Below the pieces are notes generated by a model that worked only from the letters and a program-made list of their open reading frames with translations, was not told where the DNA came from and searched no databases. Below, piece by piece: positions 34,596-48,345 of a DNA stretch of 64,000 nucleotides. Source of the stretch: Coenobita brevimanus (Eukaryota; Arthropoda; Malacostraca; Decapoda; Coenobitidae); contig CM064632.1 in the NCBI GenBank assembly GCA_032717465.1, positions 20,824,690 to 20,888,689 on the forward strand, written 5' to 3'. Within the stretch, counting starts at the first letter, position 1. Each line of letters opens with the position of its first letter. The position numbers and the translations under genes are program-made.

Positions 34596-35425
34596 CACCC
34601 AGATAACGCATGCCACCCCTCAGCACCCGCCAGATAACACATGCCACCCCTCAACACACCCCCAGATAACACATGCCACCCCTTAACACCCCCCAGATAA
34701 CACATACCACCCCTCAACACACCCCCAGATAACACATGCCACCCCTCAACACACCCCCAGATAACACATGCCACCCCTCAACACACCCCCAGATAACACA
34801 TGCCACCCCTCAACACTACCACTGATAACACATGCCACCCCTCAACACACCCCCAGATGACACATGCCACCCCTCAACACACCCTCAGATAACACATGCC
34901 ACCCAACACACCCCAGATAACACATGCCACCCCACAACACACCCCCAGATAACGCATACCACCCCTCAACACACCCCCAGATAACACAAGCCACCCCTCA
35001 ACACACCCACAGATAACACATGCCACCCCTTAACACATCCCCAGATAACACAAGCCACCCCTCAACACACCCCCAGATAACACAAGCCACCCCTTAACAC
35101 ATCCCCAGATAATACATGCCACCCCTCAACACACCCCCAGATAACACATGCCACCCTTCAACACACCCCCAGATAACACATGCCACCCAACACCCCCCCC
35201 CAGATAACACATGCCACCCTTCAACACACCCCCAGATAACACATGCCACCCAACACCCCCCCCAGATAACACATGCCACCCTTCAACACACCCTCAGATA
35301 ACATGCCACACCTCAACACACCCCCAGATAACATGCCACCCCTCAACATCCCCCCCAGATAACACATGCCACCCCTCAACACACCCCAAGATAACACATG
35401 CCACCCCTCAACCTTACCCCTGATA
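34596..35425 (+). repeat. 32-bp minisatellite, about 26 copies
   Basis: CCAGATAACACATGCCACCC plus CTCAACACACCC repeats head to tail with small length changes. Proline/threonine frames on plus and GWHVLSGG-like frames on minus are by-products. Confidence 0.95.
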
Positions 35426-35854
35426 AGAGATGCAGCCCCCAGCACTCCGCATCCGCCGAACCCTTCTCACCCCCTCCTGTGAGTGGCGTGATGGCTCCCA
35501 GGGGCGTTATCGGTCGTAAACAATGTGAGAAATTAAGCGGGGGTTGGGGCTGCGCATATTTGTGTTGGTGGAGCAATTAGGTTGAGTGTGTAACGGAGCT
35601 GAAATGTTCCGAAACAACGAGGGCCGTATTACAAGTGCCTTTGAGATTTCCTAACATCTATTCACTAATTGCAAGGTACATTTCATTATCATCTTCAGTG
35701 TTACTGGTGCAAATAACGTCGATATTCAAACAAATTAAATAGCACACTAGAAAATGCTTGAAGATAAATAACGAACTAAAAAAAATCTTAGGTGTAATAT
35801 GGCAGTCAAGAGGAGCATCAGAGAGTGCAACACCCACGTCCACCAGTTGGTCTA
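35426..35854. other. Unassigned sequence
   Basis: No gene or repeat family recognised in this interval. Confidence 0.35.
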
Positions 35855-36567
35855 ATGGCTGAACACTTGACTTTATCCTGTGTTCTTGATCCACGACTGA
35901 TTGCCTTAAAAAAATAAAAAAAATCATCTTTGTCTGACCCTTAACACTTCCGCAGTTTGGGTAAAATTACTGTAGATCAAAAGTGTTCAAGATGATCTTG
36001 CTCTGCGACCTTGACCATTGACTTTTCCTCGTGACCCTGGAATTTGAATGATTGTTCTCAATTTTTTTTTTTTTCATTTATTTTTGCCTTACCTTGAATT
36101 TTGCTCCTGCGTTTGCTCTCAGTCGGACAAAACCTGATGAAGTCGATCTTGCCATGTGACCTTGAACTTTGACCTATCGTTCTCAAAAACAACAGCTCAA
36201 CCCATCAGATGATCCCCAAACCATCCCTCAAAATTAAGTTCAGATCAAACTGAAATGGTTTTATTTTGTTCACATACAGACACACAGGGTAACTTTAGCC
36301 TTGCCCTGTGACCCTGACCTTTGACTGATGGTTCCCAAAACTGAAACCCTTCTTTCTTGCATTACCCTCAGCCGTTCCTCAAAGTGTGGTCTAAACCGGA
36401 CAATAACTTTTGTAACGTGACCTTGCTTGGTCAAATTTTCACCTAGCCTCGTGACCCTGACTTTGACCTAATTATTCTTAAAGCAACAGATCAACCAGGT
36501 GGCTGACCATCAACCTCCTCCCCAACCAGGCATGACTAAAATCGAGTGAAACTGACCTAGTTATTTG

Positions 36568-36612
<45 letters not shown>
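35855..36612 (+). repeat. TGACCT-rich satellite, cluster B, with (CA)n
   Basis: GTGACCTTGA and TTTGACC words near 36004, 36158, 36307, 36417 and 36451, with TGTTCTCAA-like blocks and AAGT(T/G)..GTC. It ends CTAGTTATTTGTTCACACA, running into (CA)n (36568-36612). Confidence 0.8.
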
Positions 36613-36614
<2 letters not shown>

Positions 36615-36918
36615 CATCCACTCCCGCTTTCCGTGCGTGGGTGTAATGTATTGCTATGAAAAAATGTGTTCTGAAGTCTCAAATGTGCCTAAAATAGAAC
36701 ACTAACTCACCGGTAAACAAACCGACGCTCCTTTGCTTTAAAAATTACGAAGAAATATTGAAGTGTACTGAGGCATAACCATCATTTACTGGAGGGTTTG
36801 TTAATAACCCACTCTCCCCTTGCCTGCAGTTGGGAAGACTTTTTCCTCTGCAACAATTTCTTACAACGTGATAATTGCATTGCCTTTACAACAAAAGTGA
36901 AGAAGGGCTCTCTCTCTC

Positions 36919-36919
<1 letters not shown>

Positions 36920-36967
<48 letters not shown>

Positions 36968-37286
36968 ACATAGATGTCTGTGTAGGTACAAGTGGTGTGA
37001 CGTGAGAGAAGGTGTGTATGTGATCATGTGGCGTGATGGTGTGGGTGTGTGTAAGGGTGTGGGACGAGGCAGGGTGTGGATGTAGTTATCTGTGTGGATA
37101 TGAGTGGTATGGCCCAGGTGGGTGAGTAGGTGTGGGTGTGGGTGTGGGTGGTCTGGCGCCAGTGAGGGATATGGACGTACTGTAGGTGTTAGTGACTATA
37201 TGTATGGTGATGATGTGGGTGTAAGTGTAGCTAATGTGTAGATGTGGAGTAAAGACACCATAGCAGGCTCCACATCACCTCGTTAT
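36920..37286. repeat. (GT)n followed by GTGGGTGTGG-rich sequence
   Basis: Perfect GT repeat at 36920-36964, then a decaying G/T-rich region to about 37245. Confidence 0.85.
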
Positions 37287-37289
37287 CTG

Positions 37290-37395
37290 TTATATGGCTA
37301 CCACCCAACGTTGTAAATGGTTTCCTGGGTTAAAGGAAACCATTAGGCTTGTCAATCAGTGTAGGGCCACCTGAAGTGGAAAGAAGATTAATAAA
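37290..37395 (+). repeat. Dispersed hairpin repeat, copy 2
   Basis: TTATATGGCTACCACCCAAC, GTTGTAAATGGTTTC, GGAAACCATTAGGCTTGTCA and GGCCACCTG match 17162-17272. Confidence 0.75.
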
Positions 37396-38890
37396 AAGTG
37401 ACAAGAAGGATAGGGAGAAATAGGAAAAGGGGACGACAGACGCAAAGAGACAATGATAAAGTTGAAAACAGAAGCAGACAGCACCACATCAAGTGAAAGG
37501 ATGATGGTCGCCTCATGGGTGTAGGTGCAACTAACGTGTAGGTGTTGCTGTGAACTCTGGGGTGTGAACCAAGCCCCGTAACTTCCATCTGCTTTTGTCT
37601 GGCCCACCACAGTCATTACTACCCCACCACCAGAATAAAAATTCTAAAGTGCATATTCCCCCAATTCCAGTGGTGCTCCCTCACGAGTTACGAAGCAGTT
37701 AAAGCCGTAAGTATAAAAGAAGCAGTTATTGGTAATCCTTTAGTGGGCAGGAAATGGCTGGAGCCCCAAGTATGAAATTCCCCTGCAGGGTGAGAAATGA
37801 AATCACACTTTCTTCCACTTTCCCGAGGTTCCAGAGTGGCTCCAGTAAGGGGTAAAAAGTACGGTGAATTATATCATCGGCTCCAGTAAGGGGTAAAAAG
37901 TACGGTGAATTATATCATCGTTAAGACTTTTACTGCCATGGCGTCTTTTATTGGCTAATTCTTGCAACCTCCAGACGACAGAATCTAGATTTGAAGATTT
38001 TTTTTGGGGGGGTAGGGGGAGAAGAAAGAACCAAAGGCTAGAAGCCCACAAATTTGTTCTAAAAAAAAGTAGGGGGCCCAAATTCAAGATCCGTTCAAGG
38101 CACCTGAAAACATTGTATATGGAAGACTGGGGGTCATAGGCAGAGGAAAATATAGACTGAGGAAGACATTCCAGAGCTGACTTGTTGCATACATGAGGAC
38201 TAAAAGTACCAGTGAACTCTTGCATTAGAGAGCTGGACAGAAAAGAGAAGCGAGTTTACTGCCAGACAGGTGCTACGAGCCCGCCGTGATGGAGGAGAGA
38301 TGTAAACAGAGAGTTCCAGAAAACACTCCCTTCTCACTTTAACTCCCCCCAAAATCCTCCCCTTTATCCATCCATCCATCCATCACCCAATCCTACATTG
38401 CCCCATGAGGAGCGTAGGAGCCCGGGGCTAAGCCCCAGAAAAAAAATCTCCCTACACCCCTTTACCCCCCCATCTTTAAACCCAGAAACCTCTTCCCTTC
38501 AACCCCGGAAAAAAATTAACCTCGTAAAACCTCATCACCCTCAACCCAGAAAAATAAAATAACTCTTCCCTTCATCCTTCAGTACCTTCCTTCACTTAAA
38601 TCACGGGGAAAAAACCTCCTCTAATCCAACCCAGCCATGCAACGCAAGCCCACCTCCCTGCCTGGATTCTGCTTCAGTAATTAGCTACATAGTGTCTTGC
38701 ACGTTTTAAGCACATGTTCAGCACCGGGCCTGATCAGTTTGGTGCTGGTGACGCCGCCGCTAGCCTGATTATACCAGCATTAGCGCTCTGTCCTCTTATG
38801 CTGGCACGGTGAAGCCTTTAAATTGTTACATGTATTAATGGGGATGGGTCTGTGCAGGTGTAGGTAAGGTCTGGGTCTGTTTATTTTGGG
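37396..38890. other. Unassigned; short duplication and repeat remnants
   Basis: A 42-base unit (GGCTCCAGTAAGGGG, TAAAAAGTACGGTGAA, TTATATCATC) is duplicated at about 37839-37919. The TTAACCC-family core lies at 37920-37990, inside a 118-codon minus frame (37869-38225), which argues against coding. A degenerate AACCTC/AACCC-rich region runs from 38330 to 38640. Confidence 0.4.
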
Positions 38891-38901
38891 GGACTGTGTA
38901 T

Positions 38902-38904
<3 letters not shown>

Positions 38905-38954
<50 letters not shown>

Positions 38955-38983
38955 TTCCGGACAGAAGACAGACACCCCCTCAC

Positions 38984-39012
<29 letters not shown>
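38905..39012. repeat. (GA)n and poly(A)
   Basis: GA repeat at 38907-38951 and an A run at about 38983-39011. Confidence 0.95.
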
Positions 39013-39015
<3 letters not shown>

Positions 39016-39229
39016 TGACCAAAGCTAAGTGTTATAGGTATAATCATTAAACAAGTCCTGGTTCAAACTGTCTCATAGAAAACACGATAAGAAAAATGAA
39101 CCCTTATCCTCATCCACCACTCCTTCTGCAAGAAAGAAAAAAAAAAAAAAACTAGCGTACTGAAGACGACATATGCAAAAAAAACATCACATAAAGACTA
39201 CTACATTACAACATATTCAGGCGAACTGC

Positions 39230-39680
39230 GACCATACACAGTGACCCTGACTCTTAATTGGCTGTTCTTGATATCAAATACTCTCATCTTTGGCTTACCC
39301 GGAATCCATCCAAAATGTTTGGTCAAAATCGTATGAAAACTCTTTCCGCTGACTTTGCCATGTCATCTTTGAGTTATTGTTCTCAAATGCCAAGTTTGGT
39401 TCTAATGATATCAAAAATGTTTTAGTTATTTTATATACACACCAAATACAAAACTGTCAGACTTTGATCTTGCTCTGTGACTTTGGCATCTGAGTAGTTT
39501 ACAGAATCCATTCCCTTCATTCTTGTTTTACCCTCTAACCTTCCACCAAAACTGGTCTAAGTCGGACAGAAACTATTAACTTTACCTTACCCTCTGACCT
39601 TGACTTTTGTTCTAATGATCACGAAAAGGGTCAACAGCGCTTTGGCTGTACCTCAACAGCTTCAATAGGCTTTAATATGT
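39230..39680 (+). repeat. TGACCT-rich satellite, cluster C
   Basis: GTGACCCTGACTCTTAATTG, TGCCATGTCATCTTTGAG, CTCTGTGACTTTGGCATCTG and CCTCTGACCTTGAC with TGTTCTCAA- and CCACCAAA-type blocks, in the same order as clusters A and B. A unit contains TTTAGTTATTTTATATACACACC. Confidence 0.72.
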
Positions 39681-39959
39681 TTGGTTACAATTAAAGAAGA
39701 ACTGTCTGAAAATAATCGTACGCTTCAACTCCATCCCGTTCTTGTAACTCGTTCCCTAACTTACATACCGGGTAGTCATTGTCAGAGTATAAGGCTGAGA
39801 CTATGGGGCTGAAACTTGAGAGGCTCGCCAACATCCAGAAAACACTCAAACGATGAGACACTTCATTGAAAAGTCTGACGATTGACAGGAATTAATATGG
39901 GTACTGTTGGTAATATATGCTGTCATCATTCTAATTTACCGATAAAATACCGAACCTAC

Positions 39960-40410
39960 TTTAATCTTCCCACCACTAACTTAACTTACCATAACTCAAC
40001 CTTACCAACCGAAACCCAATCCAGCTTTACCAATCATAATCCAAATTAACCTCGCTATCATAACCCAGACGAATCTAACTTGTTTACCTAATCTAAACTG
40101 ACCAAACTTCACCAAACCAAATCTAACCCAACATAACTTACCCCACCCTAACATAACCTGATACATTCCAACCCAGCCTAATAAAAATCAAATCAAACAA
40201 ACCAACCGAACATAAACCCAACTAAACAAATACTAACATATTTTACTTTACTCTAACGTAAACCAACCTACTGTTCTGTAACTATCCCCATTGTCACAGA
40301 AGCTAACCCAGCTTAACCCAATCTAACCTAATTTAACCTATCCTACGCAAACTAACATTAAGAGACCTTAAGTTAACCTAACCCAATCTCACCTATGTAA
40401 CCTTAAGCCC
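39960..40410 (-). repeat. Degenerate AACCT/TAACC block (telomere-like)
   Basis: AACCTAACC-, AACTTACC- and CCAACC-type words fill the interval in the CCTAA sense. None is a perfect long array, so this is an old or satellite-like derivative of the arthropod (TTAGG)n motif. Confidence 0.6.
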
Positions 40411-40559
40411 CCACCCCCCCACATCCTCGGCAGGATGGCACTCTAACCCCGTAGAAGAAACTGAATCCAATGCTCTTGCTAAGACAGACAGACAGGGATC
40501 CAGCACCGACGAAAACATAATTAGCGGATGCGACTGTCTTTCACCACACCGAGCAGAAT

Positions 40560-41101
40560 CAGGTATTGTTTCCATCCCCCCACCCAAACACCCTACTTCC
40601 CCTACGTCTCACTTCACACACTTTCCTTCACACTATACCCTCCCGCACTCCCAATCCTCCCTACCTCCACTGGACCTTACCGAACTCCATTATACTCCAC
40701 CCACTCTCCCACCCTTGAACCTTACTGTATCTCCCTCATACTTCACCCTCTCTTCCCTCCTCCCATACTCTCCACCCTATACTACCTCTAACACCACCCT
40801 CTCTCTCTTCCTCATCACCGACCCATCCACCCGTGCACACCCGATATCTCTCCTCTCTTTACTCATCACCCTCCCTCACTCATACTCTTCTTCCCTCCCT
40901 TATACACCATCCTGCCTCTCTCTCTTACACCCCGCTAACCGTCACTCCTTCCTTCACATCCTTCCTCCCTTTTTCGCTCACACACCACCCTCCCCTTCCC
41001 TCCAACACCCACTCACAAATTACACCCACATACTCAACCACCTATCCTTCCTCCTCTCGTAGCGTCTCAGGTCCGCGTATATATATATATATATATATAT
41101 A
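40560..41101. repeat. C/T-rich tract ending in (TA)n
   Basis: CTCCC, TTCCCTCC and CACCC words dominate to about 41060, then TA repeats at 41078-41101. The plus-strand Ser/Pro/Thr frames are composition-driven. Confidence 0.8.
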
Positions 41102-42760
41102 ATCTCCCTCCTTCTCTCTCACTCAACTTGTCACCATGACGTACACACTGGAATCCTAAAGTCCTCCTCAAATCCAGTCTGGATCCCACACTGTTCCCCT
41201 CCCCTTCCCTCTCCAGATCCCTCCTTTCCCCTGATGCCTCTTGTCGTGGGTATGTCACAAACGAGCCGCCCTGGACCCCTGGTAATATTTCTCTGCCCCT
41301 CAGGTGTCCTATTGCTCAACGGTACTCGGCCATGTGGTGGTGCTGGAATATCAGTAACACCTGGTTCAGACAGTTGATCTCAAGTTGCCCTCTCCTATCA
41401 CGCGTGCCTCTGTTGGATACGTTCAATTAGATAGCTCCTCACTGAAGGCGTTACCAAGCCCTCCTTCTTCCCAAGAGACCAGCCTCCAACGATCACCAGG
41501 CAGAATGGTACAAGCCCCCAGACTTTGGAAGGGACCTTACTTTCGTAAGAACTGGAAGCCAACAGGCCCGGCAAGGGAGAAACTCTCTACCTAAGATGAA
41601 GAAAGAGCAGATAGATGAGGAGGGTGAGGGAGAAGGCGATTCGGCTGCACCCCCCCCTTCCCCCCGTTGTCCGAGGGGGACGACCTGGGGTTCGTCTCCC
41701 AAACGAGTCACCGAAAAGAGGAGCCGCACCATTCACCCTCATAGGGAGGGAGGCGGGGTGACGGGAAGTTGGGAATGGTCCATTAGGGACCAGGGAAGAT
41801 AGCTGAGTGATTGCCGCCCTGAGTAGCAGCCACTGCTCCACGACTTTGATGTCCGAGGAGGTGAACATGAATGCGCATTGCACCAGCATGAGAGAGAGCT
41901 GCTCCCAGTGACGATGCCCCAGTAAGGGAAGCCGGACCACTCATCCCCGAATGGAGAAAAGAAGGGCAGGAGAGGCAGAAGAGGGGACCTCCAGGGCAGC
42001 TAGAGGGGAGGGAGGAGGGCTGCACCGAAAGTCACAAGCACAAGCTACACCCAAGGTGGGGTGGACTCACACCCATAGAACGGTGTCCTTGCATTTAAGG
42101 AAGAAGTCCTGCTCACAAGACCACACTTGCACTGACTTCGATCCTAATCAAAGAAGGTAGAACTGTATAGAGAGTGGCTCATCTCTGGCCAGAGGGCAGC
42201 AAGGGGAGCCAGGATGGGCTGATGGGAGAGAAGGCAGGAACGAAGAGCTGATACTGTGCACAATCGGAAAGTGAAAGGCAAAGGGAATGGAGGAAGAAAG
42301 CATCTGCCTCAAGCACCCCAAGGCCACAACCCCGTACACCAGCTCCACAAAGGGGTGAAATAGCTCCGAACTCTAACATTACAGAGGTGAGGCAGGGAGT
42401 CCAGAACTTGCAGAAATAAGGAGACAAAGAAAAACAGACTAAAGAGAAACACTGAACTTCCGAAAGAGGAAGTTAATGTCACAAAATACCCTTTTAGCTG
42501 CAAAAGACTAAGACAATCTCCCAGACAAGGGATATAGAGCCAAGCGGCATGCTGGACACTGGAACTGGGTCTTCACAAACGGAAGATAGTTGCACACAAA
42601 AATCCGTGACAGGTTGCGGGACACTTGCTAGGAGAACTAATGCAATGAAATTAACTCCTCTGAGGGAGAATAAAGAATGACAGGCCTACAGGCAACAACA
42701 GCCAACTGACAGCCTTATCTCAGAACGATTACAACCCTGACATCCTGCTCTGCCACATGC
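41102..42760. other. GC-richer unique island, no gene assigned
   Basis: Noticeably richer in G+C than its surroundings, with no microsatellites between about 41340 and 42760. Frames of 60-117 codons are open on both strands (117 codons minus at 41587-41940), but none shows a domain I recognise. It could hold exons, a CpG-type regulatory region or an unrecognised transposon. Confidence 0.3.
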
Positions 42761-42839
42761 CACGCACTGCTGTCAAACCTCTCTCTTTTTCTGCATGGCT
42801 ATTATATGGCTCCCTTTTTTTTTTGTTGGTAATTCGGAG

Positions 42840-42895
42840 AAAAACTGAAGCTGACCTTGCCATATGACTTTAACCTTTGACCTACTATAAAAAAA
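42840..42895 (+). repeat. TGACCT-rich satellite, fragment D
   Basis: AAGCTGACCTTGCCATATGAC, then TTTAACCTTTGACCTA, matches the unit near 2185-2210. Confidence 0.65.
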
Positions 42896-43084
42896 AAATA
42901 AGTGTTGTTGGCGTGAATGAACTACTTGAGTAAATAGAGAAGACAAACTTAATCGAGACAGCTTATTCCCCCTCTATCTATCTACCTATCTATCTGTCTG
43001 TCTATCTTTAACACCCCTGCAAGTAGAACAAGCTGAGAGCAGACAAGGTTACATTTTCCACTTCCACTTTTCATTACATCTCAG

Positions 43085-43086
<2 letters not shown>

Positions 43087-43150
<64 letters not shown>
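43087..43150. repeat. (CA)n, about 62 bp
   Basis: Perfect CA repeat. Confidence 0.97.
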
Positions 43151-43972
<822 letters not shown>

Positions 43973-44339
43973 TTCCGCAACCCCTGCACACCACCACTGA
44001 TGCTGCCACCACCACCACCACAAACCTTTACGCTGTATTTTGTAAGCCACGTCAGCTCCTATTCCACTAAACCTCGTCTAAGCCCAAGATCTGATGAGCT
44101 GGATATTAATAATGATCATTAATGTCTATACTTACTTAATATGCAAATGGATCCCATAAACGTGAGCCTCTTAACGTCTGTGATCAGATATCTTTTCACT
44201 CTTGTTGTTTGGAGACGATATTATTCAAGCTAGGAAGGATTTTAATTAGTGATGGGATTTTAAGTAGTAGTAGTAGTCTTTAAGCTTAATAAAACCGTCC
44301 GGAGGGAGCACCGATAAAAAAATAATTATGTCAACTTGG

Positions 44340-44870
44340 TGATGTCGCGACCCCTTCAATCAAATGACGCAGGGTTGATTTTTATTCTTGCTGCTACAAC
44401 AAGGACACTTTTGGGAACGGTAAGGGTAGCCGCAGCATTCAAACACCTCCTTTAATACGTGTTACCAATCCTAAGCTGAACAAAATCGTCTGTAGATAAA
44501 GAATAAAGTAATAATGTCATCACCACCAATCCTGGTAGCATCAAACAATTTTATTTTGCAAAGGGGTTAATCAAGGCAACAGATATCCATTACAGGCTTT
44601 GTGAAGGCATTAATGAAGACTACTGTATATTTAACCCATCCAGCTCAAAGGGCCTCTCAAAAAAAGAAAAAAAAAAATCCGAATTACAAGCCTGGAATGA
44701 AAACTGTCACCGTGCTGGCGATGTTAATTATTTTAAATGATTTTAATGACTTTATTATGTAGATGAACCCATGATACTGAGCGTCATGACCACTTCAGCA
44801 CGAAGAGATAAGTTTTAATCTTATTCTTGTTATTTCTAAGCGATATAATTCACCTTAGAGGAGATACACT
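44340..44870 (+). repeat. Several GGGTTAA-family remnants
   Basis: GACCCCTTCAATCAAATGAC..ATTCTTGCTGCTACAACAAGG (44350), AAGCTGAACAAAATCGTCTG (44471), AAGGGGTTAATC (44560), TTTAACCCATCCAGCTCAAAGG (44630) and ACTTCAGCACGAAGAG..ATTCTTGTTATTTC (44792). Confidence 0.55.
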
Positions 44871-44879
44871 GTTCTTTCT

Positions 44880-45265
44880 ATCTCTGAACAATAACATTCT
44901 GGACCACGACTACCAATCCCTCTTTCACGACTATCACAACTACCATCACTACCTTCACTATCACCATAACTACCATCACTAACTTCACCAACTACAACCA
45001 CCATCACTACCTTCAACACCACCACAACTACCATCATTACCTTCAACACCACCACAACTAGGCCTACCATTACTACCTTCAGTACCATCACAACTATATC
45101 ACTATCTTCACCACCACCACCACAACTACATCACTATCTTCACCACCACCACCACAACTACATCACTATCTTCACCACCACAACCACCATCACTACATTC
45201 ACCACTACCTTCACAGCCACAAGTACCACCACTACCTTCACCACCACCATCACCACAACCAACGC
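44880..45265. repeat. CCA/CTA-rich minisatellite
   Basis: ACCACCACAACTACATCACT and ACCTTCAACACC blocks repeat at about 39-48 bases. Confidence 0.85.
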
Positions 45266-45349
45266 CTCCTACAAGTTCTCGAAATCTAATATCAAACGAG
45301 ATAAATCTGAAAATGCAATTGGATGGCAGTTTTGTCCAAAGTTATAATG

Positions 45350-45694
45350 TGGAGACAGCGATGAGAGATGCAGAAGAAGAAGGGGTGGAATGAGCGGGAG
45401 GGAAGACACAGGAGAGAGGGATAGTGGAGGAGGAGGGAGGAAAGATGAGGGAGAATAGCAAAGGGGGGGAGAAGGAAGAAGATGAGAGGGAGGGAAAGAA
45501 TGAGAAAGGATAGGGGACTGGGACAGACGACAGAAAGGAGAGGGGGTAGGAACAAGTGGGAAGGGTGAGAGAAGGTGGGGATAGAACACTGGGAAGGGAA
45601 AGGGGATTAGTATAGACGAGAGGATGGGTAGGGGGTAGGAAAGATGGAGAAGAGTTGTAGGGTAGTGGTGAGTGGTAGGAAGAGGAATGGGGTT

Positions 45695-45743
<49 letters not shown>

Positions 45744-45845
45744 GAGAGACAGACAGACAGACAGACAGAGACAGAGACAGAGACAGGGAGAGACAGAGAC
45801 AGAGACAGACAGACAGACAGACAGGCAGACAGACAGACAGAATCC
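45350..45845. repeat. Purine tract, (GA)n and (GACA)n
   Basis: G/A-rich to 45700, (GA)n at about 45700-45734, then GACA/GAGACA repeats to 45840. Confidence 0.9.
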
Positions 45846-46129
45846 TCTTGCACTAATCTGGCACTTCGACGGAAAAACGAGAATATTTAGCGCATTATTG
45901 CGATATGAACACTAATGAAGTGAAGGAAAGGGAGGTTTTAAAATTGGTTAGTTCAGGAGGATTTTTCGTTCGTTTGTTCGTTTAGAAAGGTTGCAACATC
46001 CTTACAGGTGATGACCTTGATGATCTAAAGTCGGCCCCCCACGCTGTTCGATCTGTAGCAGCCTCTTTATTCAGTCTCTTAGTCCTGAAGCAAAACTCTT
46101 TAATATCGTCCCCCGGATATGGCAGCTTA

Positions 46130-46310
46130 CATTATGGTAGGCTAGGTTAAGCTGATATAGTTTGTTTGATTATGTTAGATTAGGCTGGTGATATGTCAGT
46201 TTAGATAAACTGCTGTGTTCGATGAGGTTAGGTGCTTATACTAGTTCAGATTATGTTATGTTAGGCTGGGTTAAATTAGGTTAGACCAAGCTTGTTTAGA
46301 TCAGTCTCTT
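46130..46310 (+). repeat. Degenerate TTAGG/GGTTA block
   Basis: GGCTAGGTTAAGC, TTAGATTAGGCTGG, GAGGTTAGG, ATGTTAGGCTGGG and TTAGGTTAGACC within 180 bases, TTAGG sense on plus, opposite to the 39960-40410 block. Confidence 0.6.
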
Positions 46311-46565
46311 AGGTGATTTTTTTTTTTTTCCGAAAGATGCCATGGATACGTGACTAATGTGAGCTTATCCTGTTCTTGTCCTGTTCTTGTTCTTCTTGTT
46401 TTTGCTGGAGAAAACTTTGAAATAAACCATAGTTATATTTACACCATTATTATTATACATGAACAATTTTCTTTGGGTCAAATCTCATGCCTCCCCCTCC
46501 ATCCACCTATATTCCACCATTTTCCACCCATACCTTTGCCCCCACGCCCTTTTCTTTACTCCACC

Positions 46566-46608
<43 letters not shown>

Positions 46609-46661
46609 CTAATATTCCACCATTTCCCATCCATTTTTTTTTACCTCCCCCCGAGTCTTCT

Positions 46662-46707
<46 letters not shown>

Positions 46708-47327
46708 AGTCGTCCCAAAATTTGTGTTGTCACCGAAAGAGAAATGTCAGGGAAATTTGTCGCTTCCCTGGCGTTAACTAAGACGCATTGTACGCATTCT
46801 TCACGGCTTTAACCCCCTCATGGTGGGAACAACTCCAGTATTCTGTAACAGCTAATGATACACGATTTTATTTGCTGACAGTGAATCATAAAAACCTTAC
46901 TGATTATAATTACGACCATTAACTCTGACATGTTTTTTTCCACTATCCTATTATTCTATTACAGCCACTGACAGACAATTATATTTCACTGTGAGTGAGC
47001 AAAGGTGTCTGAACGTCTTTTACACTCTGGAAGTCTTCATATTATCACCATTCACTCATTTATGATCGGCACAACTCTAATGTTTTATTTCTTACCTAAT
47101 ATCAGACGATTTTGTTCAGATGCGTCATTCATCCTACAAAGCAAAGGACAAATCTAGAGTTCCATCCCACTCAATAACAGACGATTTTTGATGAGTTGAA
47201 AGGGAGACGTCACAGGAGTCTGCCAATATTTTCATTAGTAATACTCTCAATATTGGAAGTATTATTCTATACTGTTCTAGACAATGCCTTTATTTTTGTT
47301 TAAACCTGCGCCAGCCAAAGGGGAGAT

Positions 47328-47330
<3 letters not shown>
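46311..47330. other. Unassigned, with two (CT)n
   Basis: (CT)n at about 46571-46606 and 46670-46704. The rest is AT-rich and unassigned. Confidence 0.4.
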
Positions 47331-47409
<79 letters not shown>

Positions 47410-48245
47410 TGTGTGTGTGTGTGTGTGTGTGTAAGTGAGACGGTAACGAAATAACTGAGTTAGTTTTTATCAATTTTTACCAATTTTAGTAAAGATCATG
47501 AAGGTCACCAAGTGAGGATACCTTCTTTATTTTCAAAACAACAGGTCAAAAGTCAAGGTCACAGCTGGGTCACACGTTGTCTTAGCAAAATCAACTTAAA
47601 CAGTTTTAATTCAATTTGGATGAAACTCAAGGGAAGGTTTTGAGGTAAGGCAATAATGCAGTGATTCAGTTACGAGAACCACAAGTCGAAAGCCAAGGTT
47701 ACAGGGCAAGACCAAAGTTGGACCCATGTAGGTTTGTGTGGAGGTGCTGACAAAATAGCTCAAAACAGTTATGGTCCGATTTTAACCAAACTTGGTGGAA
47801 GGGATAAAGGCCATTCAACGAAACTGGTCAGAGTCAAGGTCACAGGGCGTGGTTTGCTTAAAAATTTCGATCTATTTAAACCATATTTGGTAGAAAAATT
47901 AAGGGTCTGGCAAAAAAGAAACGGTTCCATGAGGTTGACATCTGGTATTGAAACAAAAGTTCAAAGATCATGATCACATGGCAGGATCAAATTAAACTGT
48001 TTTTATCCGAAATAGCCTACATCTTGTACAAGTGCTTAGCCTAAAACAAGTACAAAGATATTCAAAGTTCGTATGTCAGTCAAAAGGTCAGAGGGAAAGG
48101 CCAAAGGTCAATGTCGATGGACAAAGCCAACTCAAACGTTTTATCGGTTTTGTACTAAAGTTGGCAGCAGGATTATACAAGAAATAAGTTATTCCATTTT
48201 GAGATTAAGCTGTTAAAAGTCAAAGTCACACGGCAAAGTCAAATA
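47331..48245 (-). repeat. (GT)n plus TGACCT-rich satellite, cluster E (inverted)
   Basis: GT repeat at 47331-47432, then AGGTCA-sense units: AAAAGTCAAGGTCACAG (47546), GAGTCAAGGTCACAGGG (47831), AGGTCAGAGGG and CCAAAGGTCAATG (48085-48115), and AAGTCAAAGTCACACGG (48218). On the minus strand this is the same order as clusters A-C. Confidence 0.8.
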
Positions 48246-48305
48246 TTCGGCCCTTAGTCCAGTTGGTGGGCGCGGGTCTTCACTCCCGGAGTATTACACG
48301 TTATA

Positions 48306-48345
<40 letters not shown>

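Noticed and set aside
34596..35425. Possible CRISPR-like array (regular 32-bp repeats)
   Set aside because: Units are contiguous without unique spacers, in a eukaryotic context with no cas genes. It is a minisatellite.
37869..38225. 118-codon minus frame as a gene
   Set aside because: It overlaps a TTAACCC-family repeat core and a local duplication, and shows no known domain.
48254..48300. tRNA-like A box (TTAGTCCAGTTGG)
   Set aside because: No B box follows before the TA/T microsatellite, so the support is too weak for a feature.
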